Shown in pieces: positions 34,192 through 43,995 of a DNA stretch of 64,000 nucleotides. Made by a program: the position numbers and the translations under genes. Below the pieces are notes generated by a model. That model did no database searches. It was not told the DNA's origin and was given only the letters and a program-made list of their open reading frames with translations. This stretch comes from Ruegeria atlantica (GTDB lineage Bacteria; Pseudomonadota; Alphaproteobacteria; Rhodobacterales; Rhodobacteraceae). Numbering within the stretch: the stretch's first letter is position 1; each line of letters begins with the position of its first letter. The DNA lies in NCBI RefSeq assembly GCF_001458195.1, contig NZ_CYPU01000071.1, positions 1 through 64,000 of the forward strand, given 5' to 3'.

Positions 34192-35484
34192 ATGGTCGAT
34201 ATTGCGACGCGTGTGTACAATCATAAATGGAAGATTGACCCGATTGTACGGTCTTTAATCGACACGGACTTCTACAAACTGCTGATGTGCCAGTCAGTGT
34301 TTCGAAATAAGCCCCAAACGGATGTGGCTTTTTCCCTGATCAACCGGTCGAATCACATTCCATTGGCCAAACTTATCGATGAAGGCGAGCTGCGCGAGCA
34401 ATTGGATCATATCCGATCGCTTGGCCTGAGCCGGGGCGAAAGCACGTGGCTGCGGGGCAATACGTTCTATGGCAAGCGCCAGATGTTCCGTTCGGATTTT
34501 ATGGAATGGTTCGAAAACATGCGCCTGCCGCCCTATCACCTGGAACGGAAGGGCGATCAGTACGAGCTGACATTTGAAGGTAAGTGGCACGAGGTTATGC
34601 TGTGGGAAATCCCGGCGCTTGCGGTTCTGATGGAGCTGCGCTCGCGCGCTGTGCTGAACAACATGCGGCGGTTTGAGCTGCAGGTGCTATATGCCCAGGC
34701 CATGACCCGCGTTTGGAAGAAGATCGAACAACTGCGGGATATTGACGGGCTTGGGATCGCGGATTTTGGAACCCGGCGTCGACACAGCTTTCTTTGGCAA
34801 GACTGGTGTGTGCAGGCCATGATCGAGGGTCTGGGATCGAGTTTTACCGGTACGTCGAACTGTCTAATCGCCATGCGGCGCGAAGTTGAGGCCATCGGCA
34901 CCAACGCGCACGAACTACCGATGGTCTACAGCGCCCTTGCCAAAGACGATGCTGAACTGGCGCAAGCGCCTTATGACGTGCTGAGCGACTGGCACGACGA
35001 ACATGACGGCAATCTGCGCATCATTCTGCCCGACACCTATGGCACGCAGGGCTTTTTGGATCGCGCACCCGATTGGCTGGCCGGATGGACCGGCATTCGC
35101 ATCGACAGCGGTGATCCCGCAACAGGCGCGGAAACCGCGATCAAGTGGTGGCAATCCCGTGGAGAAGACCCCCTGGAAAAGCGCGTGATCTTCTCGGATG
35201 GTCTGGATGTGGATAAAATTCGGGAACTGCACACTCAATTCGCCCACAGAACCAAAGTCTCGTTCGGGTGGGGCACCTTGCTAACCAACGATTTTCGCGG
35301 GCTCGTGCCAAACGACGCGTTGGCGCCGTTCTCGCTGGTCTGCAAGGCTGTGTCCGCCAATGGCCAGCCGACCGTGAAACTGTCGGACAACCCGGAAAAG
35401 GCGATGGGACCGAAGGATCAGATCGAACGCTACAAACGAGTGTTCGGCGTAGGCGCGCAAGAGGCGATCGAGGTGATTGTTTAG
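34192..35484 (+). CDS. pncB: Nicotinate phosphoribosyltransferase
   Basis: A 430-residue enzyme with PncB signatures: SLIDTDFYKLLMCQ, FGTRRRHSFLWQDWCVQAM (the His phosphorylated during catalysis), GTSNCLIAM, IRIDSGDPATGAETAIKWW and FGWGTLLTNDF. It makes nicotinate mononucleotide from nicotinate and PRPP with ATP. AGGAG precedes the ATG. Together with pncA it forms the deamidating NAD salvage route, split here by a convergent gene. Confidence 0.97.
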   Translation: MVDIATRVYNHKWKIDPIVRSLIDTDFYKLLMCQSVFRNKPQTDVAFSLINRSNHIPLAKLIDEGELREQLDHIRSLGLSRGESTWLRGNTFYGKRQMFRSDFMEWFENMRLPPYHLERKGDQYELTFEGKWHEVMLWEIPALAVLMELRSRAVLNNMRRFELQVLYAQAMTRVWKKIEQLRDIDGLGIADFGTRRRHSFLWQDWCVQAMIEGLGSSFTGTSNCLIAMRREVEAIGTNAHELPMVYSALAKDDAELAQAPYDVLSDWHDEHDGNLRIILPDTYGTQGFLDRAPDWLAGWTGIRIDSGDPATGAETAIKWWQSRGEDPLEKRVIFSDGLDVDKIRELHTQFAHRTKVSFGWGTLLTNDFRGLVPNDALAPFSLVCKAVSANGQPTVKLSDNPEKAMGPKDQIERYKRVFGVGAQEAIEVIV

Positions 35485-35487
35485 GCT

Positions 35488-36939
35488 CTAACCATGGTAC
35501 GCCGCGACCGTTTTCAACTGTGAAAAGCCATATAGGGCCTCGAACCCTTTCTCGCGGCCGTGTCCGGATTTTCCGACACCGCCAAATGGTAGCTCTACGC
35601 CACCACCCGCGCCGTAGTTGTTGATGAACACCTGGCCCGAGCGCAGTTGCTTTGCCAGCCGCATCTGCCGTGCGCCGTCGCGGGTCCAGATGCTGGCGAC
35701 CAACCCGTAATCGGTGCCGTTGGCAATCTTCACCGCGTCTTCTTCGGAATCGAATGGGATCAGCACCTGCACGGGACCGAAGATCTCATCCTTGGCCAGA
35801 CAGTGATCCGGCGGAACGTCCGCAAAAAGGGTCGGCACAACATAGGCTCCTTCGGACGGCGCACCGTCTACGATCTGTCCTTGCCCTGCGACGGTCAGGT
35901 CTGCGCCTCTGGCCAGAAAGTCCGAAACGATGTCCTTTTGACGGGCTGATATCAGCGGGCCAACGCGCAGATCGTCCCGCGCAGGGCCGACGGTCAAATC
36001 TGCATAGGCTGCTGCAATACGATGCTTGACCTGATCATAAACCCCGCGCTGCACCAAAATGCGTGACGAGGCCGAGCAGGTTTGTCCGGCATTCTGAACC
36101 CCCGCATTGACCAGAAACGGCAGAGCGGCATCCAGATCGGCATCGTCAAACACCAGTTGAGGTGACTTCCCCCCAAGCTCCAGCGTCACAGGAACCACAT
36201 TTTGCCCCGCTGCCTGCTGCACCAGCGCCCCAGTAGCGACTGACCCGGTGAACGAGACATGGTGCAAGCCTGAATGGCCCGACAGGGCAGCCCCCGCTTC
36301 GGCCCCCAACCCGGGTACGACGTTCAGGGCACCGGCGGGTAAACCGGCCTCTTGCGCCAGATGCGCAAAGGCCAGCGCGGTCAGGCAAGCTTCCTCCGCA
36401 GGTTTCAGAACGCAGGCATTGCCCATCGCCAGTGCAGCACCAACCGACCGCCCGATGATCTGCATCGGATAGTTCCACGGCACGATATGCCCCGTCACGC
36501 CGTGCGGTTCCCGTAAAGTATAGACGGTGTAGCCATCCAGATACGGGATGGTCTCGCCCATGACCTTGTCCGCGGCCCCACCATAGAATTCGCAATACCG
36601 TGCCAACGCAACCGCATCTGCGCGTGCCTGCGTCAGGGGCTTGCCGACATCCATGGCCTCTAGCGTGGCCAGGCCCTCGACACGCTCCAAAACCATCCTT
36701 CCCATACGCGTAAGGATACGGCCCCGCTCCAGCGCAGTCTTTCGTCCCCAATCCCCATCAATCGCAGTCTGAGCGGCCTTGACCGCAGCAACAACATCAT
36801 GCGCGCCGCCCCTTGCGATCTGGCAGATCTCTGAGCCGTCAGAAGGATTGATCAAAGGCAATGTTTGTTCGGAGGTTGGCGGCACCCAATTGCCGCCGAT
36901 CAGACACAGGCTTGGATCAAACCAAAGGGGGCTGGACAT
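35488..36939 (-). CDS. NAD(P)-dependent aldehyde dehydrogenase
   Basis: A 483-residue ALDH. The Rossmann-type PWNYPMQIIGRSVGAALAMGNACVLKPAE, FTGSVATG, catalytic Glu in LELGGKSP and Cys in NAGQTCSASSR are present, with GPVQVLIPF and LPFGGVGKSGHGREKG at the C terminus. It is most like amino- or semialdehyde oxidising ALDHs. It begins 33 bp after the stop of the ABC ATPase on the same strand, so it likely acts on an aldehyde made from the imported substrate. Confidence 0.93.
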   Translation of the reverse strand: MSSPLWFDPSLCLIGGNWVPPTSEQTLPLINPSDGSEICQIARGGAHDVVAAVKAAQTAIDGDWGRKTALERGRILTRMGRMVLERVEGLATLEAMDVGKPLTQARADAVALARYCEFYGGAADKVMGETIPYLDGYTVYTLREPHGVTGHIVPWNYPMQIIGRSVGAALAMGNACVLKPAEEACLTALAFAHLAQEAGLPAGALNVVPGLGAEAGAALSGHSGLHHVSFTGSVATGALVQQAAGQNVVPVTLELGGKSPQLVFDDADLDAALPFLVNAGVQNAGQTCSASSRILVQRGVYDQVKHRIAAAYADLTVGPARDDLRVGPLISARQKDIVSDFLARGADLTVAGQGQIVDGAPSEGAYVVPTLFADVPPDHCLAKDEIFGPVQVLIPFDSEEDAVKIANGTDYGLVASIWTRDGARQMRLAKQLRSGQVFINNYGAGGGVELPFGGVGKSGHGREKGFEALYGFSQLKTVAAYHG

Positions 36940-36972
36940 GAGATACTCCTATATTCGGCTCTAATATGCGGT

Positions 36973-38571
36973 TCACGCCACATCACGACCAATGTCTGGC
37001 AGCACTGGCGCGGCATTAATCAGGTCTTTTGTGTATTGGTGTTGTGGGTCAGAGAAGACACTTTCGGTATCGCCTTCTTCGACGATCTTTCCGGCCCGCA
37101 TCACCATAACGCGGTCAGTGATGGTGCGCACGACGCTCAGATCATGGCTGATGAATAGATAAGTCAGATCATAGGCCTCACATAGTTCGGCCAACAGGTC
37201 GAGAATCTGGGCCCGGACCGACACATCAAGGGCCGAAACAGCCTCGTCAAACAAGATCAGTTCGGGCCGGATGATCAAGGCACGGGCGATGGCGATGCGC
37301 TGTCTCTGACCGCCCGAGAATTCATGGATATACTTACCAGCGTCATCCGGGCTGAGACCCACCGCTGTCAACATTTCAGCGATCCGGTCCTGCCTCTCGG
37401 ACCCCATTACAGGAGCATCGAGCAGATGGAACGGTTCAGTGATCAGCCGGGCCACGCGGTGACGTGGATTGAAGCTACCATAGGGGTCCTGAAAGACCAC
37501 CTGCATCTTGCGACGCACGGCGAGGTTGGGTTTGTGACCCGAAAAGACAGGCTGGCCATCCAGACGAATGTCACCACCCTGAACTTCTTCCAGACCCAAA
37601 ATGGCCTTTGTTAGGGTCGATTTTCCACAACCTGACTCCCCAACTAGACCCAGACGTTCTCCGCTATTGAGCGTAAAGCTGACATGGTCCACCACCCTGT
37701 GATGCTCCGGTGAATCGAACAGCCCCTTGCGGGGCAGACGATAGTCGCGAATGACATTTGTCGCTTCAAGCAAAGGGCGGGATTTCGCGGGTTCGGGCAG
37801 GGATACCTGATGCCCCGAAGCCTTGAACAGCATACTGGTATATGGATGCTGCATGTGGTGTAGCAGATGGGCAGTGGCCCCAGATTCGACCACTTCGCCC
37901 TGGCGCATAACAACAATTTGGTCGGCCATATCCGCGACCACCGCAAGATCATGGGTGATCATCAACAGCCCCATGTCGTATTCCGACACCAGCCCTTTTA
38001 GAAGCTTGAGGATTTGCGCCTGCGTTGTCACATCTAGCGCTGTGGTCGGCTCATCCGCGATCAACAGCTTGGGACGCAACGCGATCGCCATCGCAATCAC
38101 GACACGCTGACGCTGCCCGCCGGACAGTTCGTGCGGAAAGCGGGACAGCGGGAAGCGATCCGGCGGCAGGCCTACACGGGTCAGAACTTCCTCCGCCCGG
38201 TCTCGCGCCTGTCTGGGCGGCATGGCCTTGTGGATCAGGATAGTCTCCATCACCTGATCGCCAATGGTTTTGACCGGGTTCAGTGCGGTCATAGGTTCTT
38301 GGAACACCATACCGATCGCGGCACCGCGCAAGGCACACAAATCGTTTTCATCGCGGTCTAGCATATCTGAGCCGTTCACCCGGATGGCTCCGGTTGTCTT
38401 TGCTCCGTCCGGCAAAAGCTGCATCACCGCGAGCGCGGTCATCGATTTGCCCGATCCGCTTTCCCCGGTCACGGCCACGATCTGACCGGGCGCGATGGAC
38501 AGATTGACCTGTTTCAGGATGTCCGTGCCGTGAATGGACAGCGACAGGTTTTCGATCTCAAGTAAACTCAT
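36973..38571 (-). CDS. Peptide/opine ABC importer, fused dual ATP-binding protein
   Basis: A 532-residue protein with two complete ATPase domains of the DppD-DppF/GsiA type. Domain 1 has GESGSGKSMT, LSGGQRQR and LLIADEPTTALD; domain 2 has GESGCGKSTL, FSGGQRQR and LILFDEAVSALD. The start at 38571 overlaps the upstream permease stop as ATGA. Domain 2 Walker B ends in DEAVSALD, as in many GsiA proteins. It supplies energy for the permeases encoded next to it. Confidence 0.95.
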   Translation of the reverse strand: MSLLEIENLSLSIHGTDILKQVNLSIAPGQIVAVTGESGSGKSMTALAVMQLLPDGAKTTGAIRVNGSDMLDRDENDLCALRGAAIGMVFQEPMTALNPVKTIGDQVMETILIHKAMPPRQARDRAEEVLTRVGLPPDRFPLSRFPHELSGGQRQRVVIAMAIALRPKLLIADEPTTALDVTTQAQILKLLKGLVSEYDMGLLMITHDLAVVADMADQIVVMRQGEVVESGATAHLLHHMQHPYTSMLFKASGHQVSLPEPAKSRPLLEATNVIRDYRLPRKGLFDSPEHHRVVDHVSFTLNSGERLGLVGESGCGKSTLTKAILGLEEVQGGDIRLDGQPVFSGHKPNLAVRRKMQVVFQDPYGSFNPRHRVARLITEPFHLLDAPVMGSERQDRIAEMLTAVGLSPDDAGKYIHEFSGGQRQRIAIARALIIRPELILFDEAVSALDVSVRAQILDLLAELCEAYDLTYLFISHDLSVVRTITDRVMVMRAGKIVEEGDTESVFSDPQHQYTKDLINAAPVLPDIGRDVA

Positions 38572-39383
38572 GTGCGCGCCACCCTGATCCGGGGGTCCAG
38601 CCAATCGCGCAACCCATCACCCAATAGGTTCAACCCAAGCACCGTGACAATGATCGCCAGACCCGGAATCAGAGCCAAATGCGGGGCAAAGCTGACCATT
38701 GTCTGCGCATCAGCCAGCATCCGGCCCCAACTTGGCGTGGGCGGTTGCGCGCCCAGACCGACATAGGAAAGGCCTGCCTCGGCCAGAATTCCCAACGAGA
38801 ACTGGATGGTGCCCTGAACGATCAGAAGGTTGGCGACGTTAGGCAGGATATGCTCAGCCGATATCCGTGCCGCATCTTTGCCCGAAACGCGCGCGGCCAG
38901 GATGAACTCCCGCTCCCATAGAGATAGCGCTGCGCCGCGAGTGATGCGTGCAAAAACCGGGATGTTGAAAATGCCAATGGCGATGATCGCATTTATCGCA
39001 CCAGCACCAAACACAGCAGTGATCAGGATGGCGATGACCAGAGACGGGAAGGCAAAAACCAGATCGTTGCCGCGCATGATCAGCTCGTCCAGCGCCGACC
39101 CTTTGCGCGCAGCCGCTGTCAGGCCCAAAGGCACGCCCAGCGCCATGCCAATCCCCACCGCCACCAAAGCCACGGCAATCGAGGTACGGGCACCGACCAT
39201 GATCATCGAGAACATGTCGCGTCCGAAATGATCCGTACCAAACCAATGCAGCGCGTTGGGTGGCTGCAGTTTGTCGGGGATGTTCAGTGCGGCGTAGTCA
39301 TAGGGCGTCCAGACAAATGACATCGCCGCCGCCAACAGCACCAGCGAGGACAGACAAGCCCCAAGGATCAGGCTCCGGCTCAT
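38568..39383 (-). CDS. Peptide/opine ABC permease (DppC type)
   Basis: A 271-residue permease with the DppC-like opening LNIPDKLQPPNALHWFGTDHFGRDMFSMIMVGARTS and the EAA loop EFILAARVSGKDAARISAEHILPNVANLLIV. Six membrane segments are expected. Its ATG overlaps the DppB-type stop by four bases. Confidence 0.95.
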   Translation of the reverse strand: MSRSLILGACLSSLVLLAAAMSFVWTPYDYAALNIPDKLQPPNALHWFGTDHFGRDMFSMIMVGARTSIAVALVAVGIGMALGVPLGLTAAARKGSALDELIMRGNDLVFAFPSLVIAILITAVFGAGAINAIIAIGIFNIPVFARITRGAALSLWEREFILAARVSGKDAARISAEHILPNVANLLIVQGTIQFSLGILAEAGLSYVGLGAQPPTPSWGRMLADAQTMVSFAPHLALIPGLAIIVTVLGLNLLGDGLRDWLDPRIRVART

Positions 39384-40327
39384 GTCCGGCTCCTTAACCT
39401 TGGATCAACTGCTGCATAGGCCAGATCGACCAGAAAGTTCACGGTGATGACCGCAAAGACCAGCAGCATTACCACGGATTCCACCACAATCAGATCGCGG
39501 GCCGAGATTGCCTGAAACACCAATCGTCCAAGACCCGGCAGGTAGAACACCTGTTCGATGATGATCGATCCTGCCAAAAGGAAGGAAAACTGTAACCCGA
39601 TGATGGTCAGGACCGGGATCAGCGCGTTGCGCACCCCGTGCCGCCACAGGGCCTGACGCCGCGACAACCCCTTGGCACGTGCGGTACGCATGAAATCCTC
39701 ACCCAGAATATCCAACAAAGACGATCGCATCACCCGCGCCAGAATGGCCGCCTGCGGCAGGGCCAGCGCGATGGCCGGAAGGGTCAAGGAGTGTAATCCC
39801 GTCCAAAGTCCCTTATCCCAGCCTGCGAACCCTCCGGCATTGAACCAGCGCAGATTGATGGCGAAGACCAGAACCAGCATCATGGCGAACCAGAAATTCG
39901 GAACCGCAATGCCCAGCTGTGTTGCCCCCATTACCGTCAGATCGCCCGGTTTGCCCCGGCGCGCGGCGGCGTAGATGCCTACAGGAAACGCAATCGCGGT
40001 AGACAGGGTAAGCGCATACAGAGCCAGAGGCAGCGAGACCCACAGCCGATCCGCGATCATCTGCGATACTGGCGTGCGATAGGTGTAAGAGGTTCCGAAA
40101 TCCCCCACCATCATCCCGCCAACCCAATTGAAATACCGCTGCACCTTGGAGACATCCAAACCCAACTCGGCCCGCAGAGCGGCAAGCGTATCTTCTTGAG
40201 CATTGACGCCCAGCATGAATGACGCAGGATCGCCGGGCGCCACCTCAATCACGGCAAATATGACCACCGAGGCGACGGCGAGGCTGATCACCAGCGATAT
40301 CAGGCGTTTGAGGGCATAGCGAAGCAT
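39380..40327 (-). CDS. Peptide/opine ABC permease (DppB type)
   Basis: A 315-residue permease: MLRYALKRLISLVISLAVASVVIFAVIEVAPGDPASFMLG, then FNWVGGMMVGDFGTSYTYRTPVSQMI, and the EAA-type loop DFMRTARAKGLSRRQALWRHGVRNALIPVLTI. The frame is open further upstream to 40519 but that part overlaps the ion-channel gene and lacks a ribosome site, so 40327 is chosen. It is 40 bp downstream of the channel gene. Confidence 0.94.
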   Translation of the reverse strand: MLRYALKRLISLVISLAVASVVIFAVIEVAPGDPASFMLGVNAQEDTLAALRAELGLDVSKVQRYFNWVGGMMVGDFGTSYTYRTPVSQMIADRLWVSLPLALYALTLSTAIAFPVGIYAAARRGKPGDLTVMGATQLGIAVPNFWFAMMLVLVFAINLRWFNAGGFAGWDKGLWTGLHSLTLPAIALALPQAAILARVMRSSLLDILGEDFMRTARAKGLSRRQALWRHGVRNALIPVLTIIGLQFSFLLAGSIIIEQVFYLPGLGRLVFQAISARDLIVVESVVMLLVFAVITVNFLVDLAYAAVDPRLRSRT

Positions 40328-40367
40328 CGAGGCCACGTTAGGGGTGCGTGCTCTGCGGGTCCAGCAC

Positions 40368-41438
40368 CTATGGAACCAGAAGATACGCAAAAACCGCATA
40401 GCCAACGATTGCGGCGTAACCCAGCGGGTAAATCCACTTGATGGCGTAGTTATCCAGCTTGCGCGCCCCGGATTCGCGACCCGAGACTTTGAGCCTGCGC
40501 AAGGCGACATTGAACACAATCAATGCGCCGGTCATCAGGAACATGCATTGCAGAACGAAATCCAGAAATGTCAGGTATCCAAGCTTTGGCAGATCAGCAG
40601 AAATCGCCCAGTTGAAAGCTACGAATACCAGCAAGTTTCCTCCGGCAATTTCGATCCTTTTGCGGTATTCATCAAGAAAGAACAGTGCCCAGCCAACCGA
40701 GATCAGCACCAGCATCGGCAGAAACACCCGAATGACATAGTAGGTCAGATGCCGGTGGCCTTCGAAGATCAGCGCAACCTGATCGCTGTCCTGACCGGAA
40801 AGGCCCGTGACCTGAGAGGTTTCAAGCCGCGCATTGTCCAGAATCCACTCTTCTTCGCCCAGCAGGTCACCAAGGCCCGAGAACTCGTTCATCGGATGAT
40901 AGGACACATATTGGGATGGAAAGATCGAAACGACCTCGAAATGAAACTCCTGTGTGTCGAAAGGGTATTTCCGAAAATCGAAATGTGGGGCCTGTAATGT
41001 CAGCGAGGATTTCTCGACATACAACACCCGCCCGTCATATCGCAGAGAGGCGGCGGCTTCGTGAATCCACTTGTTGGATTGTTGGTTGTGAATGACGAAT
41101 GCTGGTACCACCGTCCCGATCTCAGCGGCATGATCGGCCAGCGCCGGGGGGTTGAAAACCCGGAAATCGCGCCCCAGCTCTTGCCGGTCAAAAGCCAACG
41201 CAGGGTCGGCCCACTCAACACGCAGCACAACCACGGCACCGTAGTTTTCGGCCTTCTGGTCAACGCTGGTGATCTGATCGATTCGAATACCGATGCCAAC
41301 ATCCAGCGGGTTCTCTGGCGTCCCGATAGGTGTATCCAACCGACTGTCCAGAATGTTCTGCGCCACAACCGGTTCCACAGTCGTTGCCGCCAGGGCAACG
41401 GTCACAAAAACCAGAAACAGGACACGAAACAAAATCAT
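40368..41438 (-). CDS. Prokaryotic pentameric ligand-gated ion channel (Cys-loop/pro-loop receptor family)
   Basis: About 356 residues from the ATG at 41438 (41459 is possible). A signal peptide ends TTVEPVVAQ. The extracellular beta-sandwich (about 28-229) has the loop FDFRKYPFDTQEFHF, with the family-defining Pro159 and Asp161 but no disulfide cysteines. Four helices follow: M1 233-255, M2 261-281, M3 291-314, M4 334-354, with the M2-M3 loop LPKLGYLT. GLIC and ELIC are characterised relatives; this one probably opens on binding a small ligand. It sits between the SBP and permease genes of an ABC importer on the same strand. Confidence 0.9.
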   Translation of the reverse strand: MILFRVLFLVFVTVALAATTVEPVVAQNILDSRLDTPIGTPENPLDVGIGIRIDQITSVDQKAENYGAVVVLRVEWADPALAFDRQELGRDFRVFNPPALADHAAEIGTVVPAFVIHNQQSNKWIHEAAASLRYDGRVLYVEKSSLTLQAPHFDFRKYPFDTQEFHFEVVSIFPSQYVSYHPMNEFSGLGDLLGEEEWILDNARLETSQVTGLSGQDSDQVALIFEGHRHLTYYVIRVFLPMLVLISVGWALFFLDEYRKRIEIAGGNLLVFVAFNWAISADLPKLGYLTFLDFVLQCMFLMTGALIVFNVALRRLKVSGRESGARKLDNYAIKWIYPLGYAAIVGYAVFAYLLVP

Positions 41439-41468
41439 CCTTGGCTCACTCGACAACATTAAATGCAA

Positions 41469-41488
41469 GGGCCGTGAACCAGCGGCCC
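41469..41488 (-). terminator. Hairpin between SBP and ion-channel genes
   Basis: GGGCCG and CGGCCC pair around an 8-nt loop, just after the SBP stop and before the channel gene. There is no T run. It may stabilise the SBP message and lower read-through, a common way to make more binding protein than membrane parts. Confidence 0.35.
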
Positions 41489-41498
41489 CTGCCTTGAG

Positions 41499-42986
41499 TC
41501 ACTCGGACCAGCTGATCTGCGTCAGATCGATTGCGGCCGTGGGCGCGTTTTCCCACAGGCCCCGAACTCCGGCTTTGGCCACGCCCAGCTTGGCCAGCTG
41601 GAACAGATACCCGTTGACGTAGTCGTCTGCGATCAGGCGCTGCGCCTCACCCAGCAGACGGGTGCGTTCTTCGGGGTCTGTCGTTGAATTCAGCGTGTCC
41701 ATCAGCGCCTGGAAATCGGTGCTGTCATACTGGAAGTAATAGTCAGGGCGCGCATAGATCCCGATATCCATAGGCTCGGTATGACTGACGATGGTTAGAC
41801 CAAAGTCCTTTCCTTTGAACACCGATTCCAGCCACTGGGCCCATTCGACGTTGACGATATTGGCCGTGATCCCGACCTCGGCCAACTGAGCGGCGACGAT
41901 TTCGCCCCCGCGCCGGGCATATGATGGGGGCGGCAAATGCAGCGTCGTCTCAAACCCGTCGGCATACCCAGCATCAGCCAACATCTTAGCAGCCTTTTGG
42001 GGGTCGTAGGCCGAGTTCCCAGTCAGATCGACATAAGCCGGATTGTGCGGCGCGAAATGGGTGCCGATGGGCGTACCGTAGCCAAACATTGCTCCGTCGA
42101 TGATCGCCTGACGGTCAATCGCGTGGGCCAATGCCTGACGCACTTGGATATCATCGAAGGGTGGCATCTTGTTATTGGTAGACAGGATGGTTTCCCCTTC
42201 AGTCGAACCGACAAGCACCTGAAAGCGCGGATCAGCCTCAAATTGCGGCAGGTTTTCCGGCGCAGGGAAATTGTCGAACACGTCGATATCCTCGGCCATC
42301 ATGGCCGCAAAAGCCGCCGTCGGGTCCGAGATGAACTTGAATGTAGCAGTCTCTAATGAAGGCTGATCGCCCCAATAGTCCGGGTTGCGGTTCAGCGTGA
42401 TACTGTCGCCCTGCATCCATTCACCAAAGGTAAAAGCGCCGGTTCCGACGGGGTTGGTTTTGATGCCCTCGATGCTTTCGGGCGCAACAATAACCGCATC
42501 ACCCCAGGCCAGGTTGAACAGGAAGTTCCCGTTTGGCTCAGACAGGGTCACCTTGACGGTCAGCGGGTCGACCACCTCGATGTTTTCAATCCCGGCAAAC
42601 AGGGCCTTTTGCGCATTTGCGCTATCCTCGGATCGGGCGCGGTCCAGGCTGAACTTGACGTCCTCAGCATCCATCGTGGTGCCGTCGTGGAAGGTAACCC
42701 CATCGTGCAGTTTGAAGGTATAGACCTTGCCATCTTCCGAGATTTCCCAACTTTCAGCCAGACCAGGAACCACCGATCCGTCACCCATAAACCGGGTCAG
42801 GCCTTCGAAGATATTGGTGTAAACCACCGAATCGATAGCCTGTGCTGCTGCACTGGTCGGGTCCAGATGCGGCGGCTCTAGTTGCAACGCTATGGTAATG
42901 TCGGATTTAGCGAAAACCTGTGTACCAAACAGGCTGGCGCTAACCGCCAGCACCGAAGCAAAGGACCGAAATGTCTGCTTTGTCAT
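41499..42986 (-). CDS. Peptide/opine ABC importer substrate-binding protein (SBP_bac_5)
   Basis: A 495-residue periplasmic binding protein. Signal peptide ends TQVFA. SBP family 5 pattern: LQLEPPHLDPTSAAAQAIDSVVYTNIFEGL, ESWEISEDGKVYTFKLHDGVTFHDGTTMDAEDVKFSLDR, and NPVGTGAFTFGEW. The C-terminal lobe contains the typical YPDYYFQ-type region (YARPDYYFQYDS). Such proteins bind di- and oligopeptides, opines, glutathione, nickel or amines; the ligand is not readable here. First gene of a six-gene leftward operon. Confidence 0.94.
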   Translation of the reverse strand: MTKQTFRSFASVLAVSASLFGTQVFAKSDITIALQLEPPHLDPTSAAAQAIDSVVYTNIFEGLTRFMGDGSVVPGLAESWEISEDGKVYTFKLHDGVTFHDGTTMDAEDVKFSLDRARSEDSANAQKALFAGIENIEVVDPLTVKVTLSEPNGNFLFNLAWGDAVIVAPESIEGIKTNPVGTGAFTFGEWMQGDSITLNRNPDYWGDQPSLETATFKFISDPTAAFAAMMAEDIDVFDNFPAPENLPQFEADPRFQVLVGSTEGETILSTNNKMPPFDDIQVRQALAHAIDRQAIIDGAMFGYGTPIGTHFAPHNPAYVDLTGNSAYDPQKAAKMLADAGYADGFETTLHLPPPSYARRGGEIVAAQLAEVGITANIVNVEWAQWLESVFKGKDFGLTIVSHTEPMDIGIYARPDYYFQYDSTDFQALMDTLNSTTDPEERTRLLGEAQRLIADDYVNGYLFQLAKLGVAKAGVRGLWENAPTAAIDLTQISWSE

Positions 42987-43155
42987 GTAAATTACTCCCC
43001 ACTGAAAATGGAAACCTGCGATATTTTGGGCCGTACTGCACCCAACTTCCCTTTAAACCTTGGGTCATTCAAGGAAATGTTCGCGCAACCGGGGTTTCTA
43101 TAGCCCGCTCCCATCTGTTATGCCGCGCTGCAACATGACAACCGGAGGAGCGACA

Positions 43156-43995
43156 ATGAGCGCCACCGCCCGTAAAAAAGCCCCGAATGCGCAGGATATT
43201 CGCGCCCGCAAAGGCGGCGAGCCGCTGGTCAGCCTGACAGCCTACACCACGCCAATGGCGCGGTTGATGGATGATCATTGTGATTTTGTCTTGGTGGGCG
43301 ACAGCGTCGGCATGGTGCTGCACGGGCTGGAATCGACGCTGGGCGTGACGATGGAGATGATGGTGATGCATGGTCAGGCCGTGTCGCGCGGTCTGGAAAG
43401 TGCGATGATGGTCATCGACATGCCCTTCGCCAGTTACGAGCATTCGCCTGCCGAGGCATTCCGGAACGCCGCCCGGCTGATGTCCGAAACCAGCGCGGGC
43501 GCAGTTAAGTTGGAAGGCGGCGTCGAGATGGCCGAGACCATCCGCTTTCTGGTCAAGCGCGGGATTCCGGTGATGGCGCATATCGGCCTGACGCCGCAAT
43601 CGATCAACACACTCGGCGGATATAAGGTTCAGGGTCGCGACGAACAGGCCGAGGCTGTACTGGCCGATGCACGCGTTGTGGCCGAGGCGGGCGCGTTCTC
43701 GGTCGTTCTTGAAAAAGTACCGCAGAAATTGGCCGATCAGATTACCGGTGAAATCGCGATCCCTACCATCGGAATCGGCGCCTCGGCTGGGTGCGACGGT
43801 CAGGTTCTGGTTGTCGACGACATGGTTGGCTTTTTCACCGCCTTCAAACCGAAATTCGTCAAACGCTATGCTGAGCTTGGCCCATTGGCCGAAGCCGCCA
43901 TTGCCGAATACGCGGCCGAGGTGCGCGCACGAACCTTCCCGGCGGACGAACACGTCTTTTCCGACCAGGCCCCGACCAAAGGACCAAAGACATGA
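43156..43995 (+). CDS. panB: 3-methyl-2-oxobutanoate hydroxymethyltransferase
   Basis: A 279-residue KPHMT, first step of pantothenate synthesis. Core motifs are [59 protein letters not shown], and [27 protein letters not shown] at 43144-43150 fixes the ATG at 43156. The stop overlaps the panC ATG by four bases. Confidence 0.97.
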   Translation: MSATARKKAPNAQDIRARKGGEPLVSLTAYTTPMARLMDDHCDFVLVGDSVGMVLHGLESTLGVTMEMMVMHGQAVSRGLESAMMVIDMPFASYEHSPAEAFRNAARLMSETSAGAVKLEGGVEMAETIRFLVKRGIPVMAHIGLTPQSINTLGGYKVQGRDEQAEAVLADARVVAEAGAFSVVLEKVPQKLADQITGEIAIPTIGIGASAGCDGQVLVVDDMVGFFTAFKPKFVKRYAELGPLAEAAIAEYAAEVRARTFPADEHVFSDQAPTKGPKT

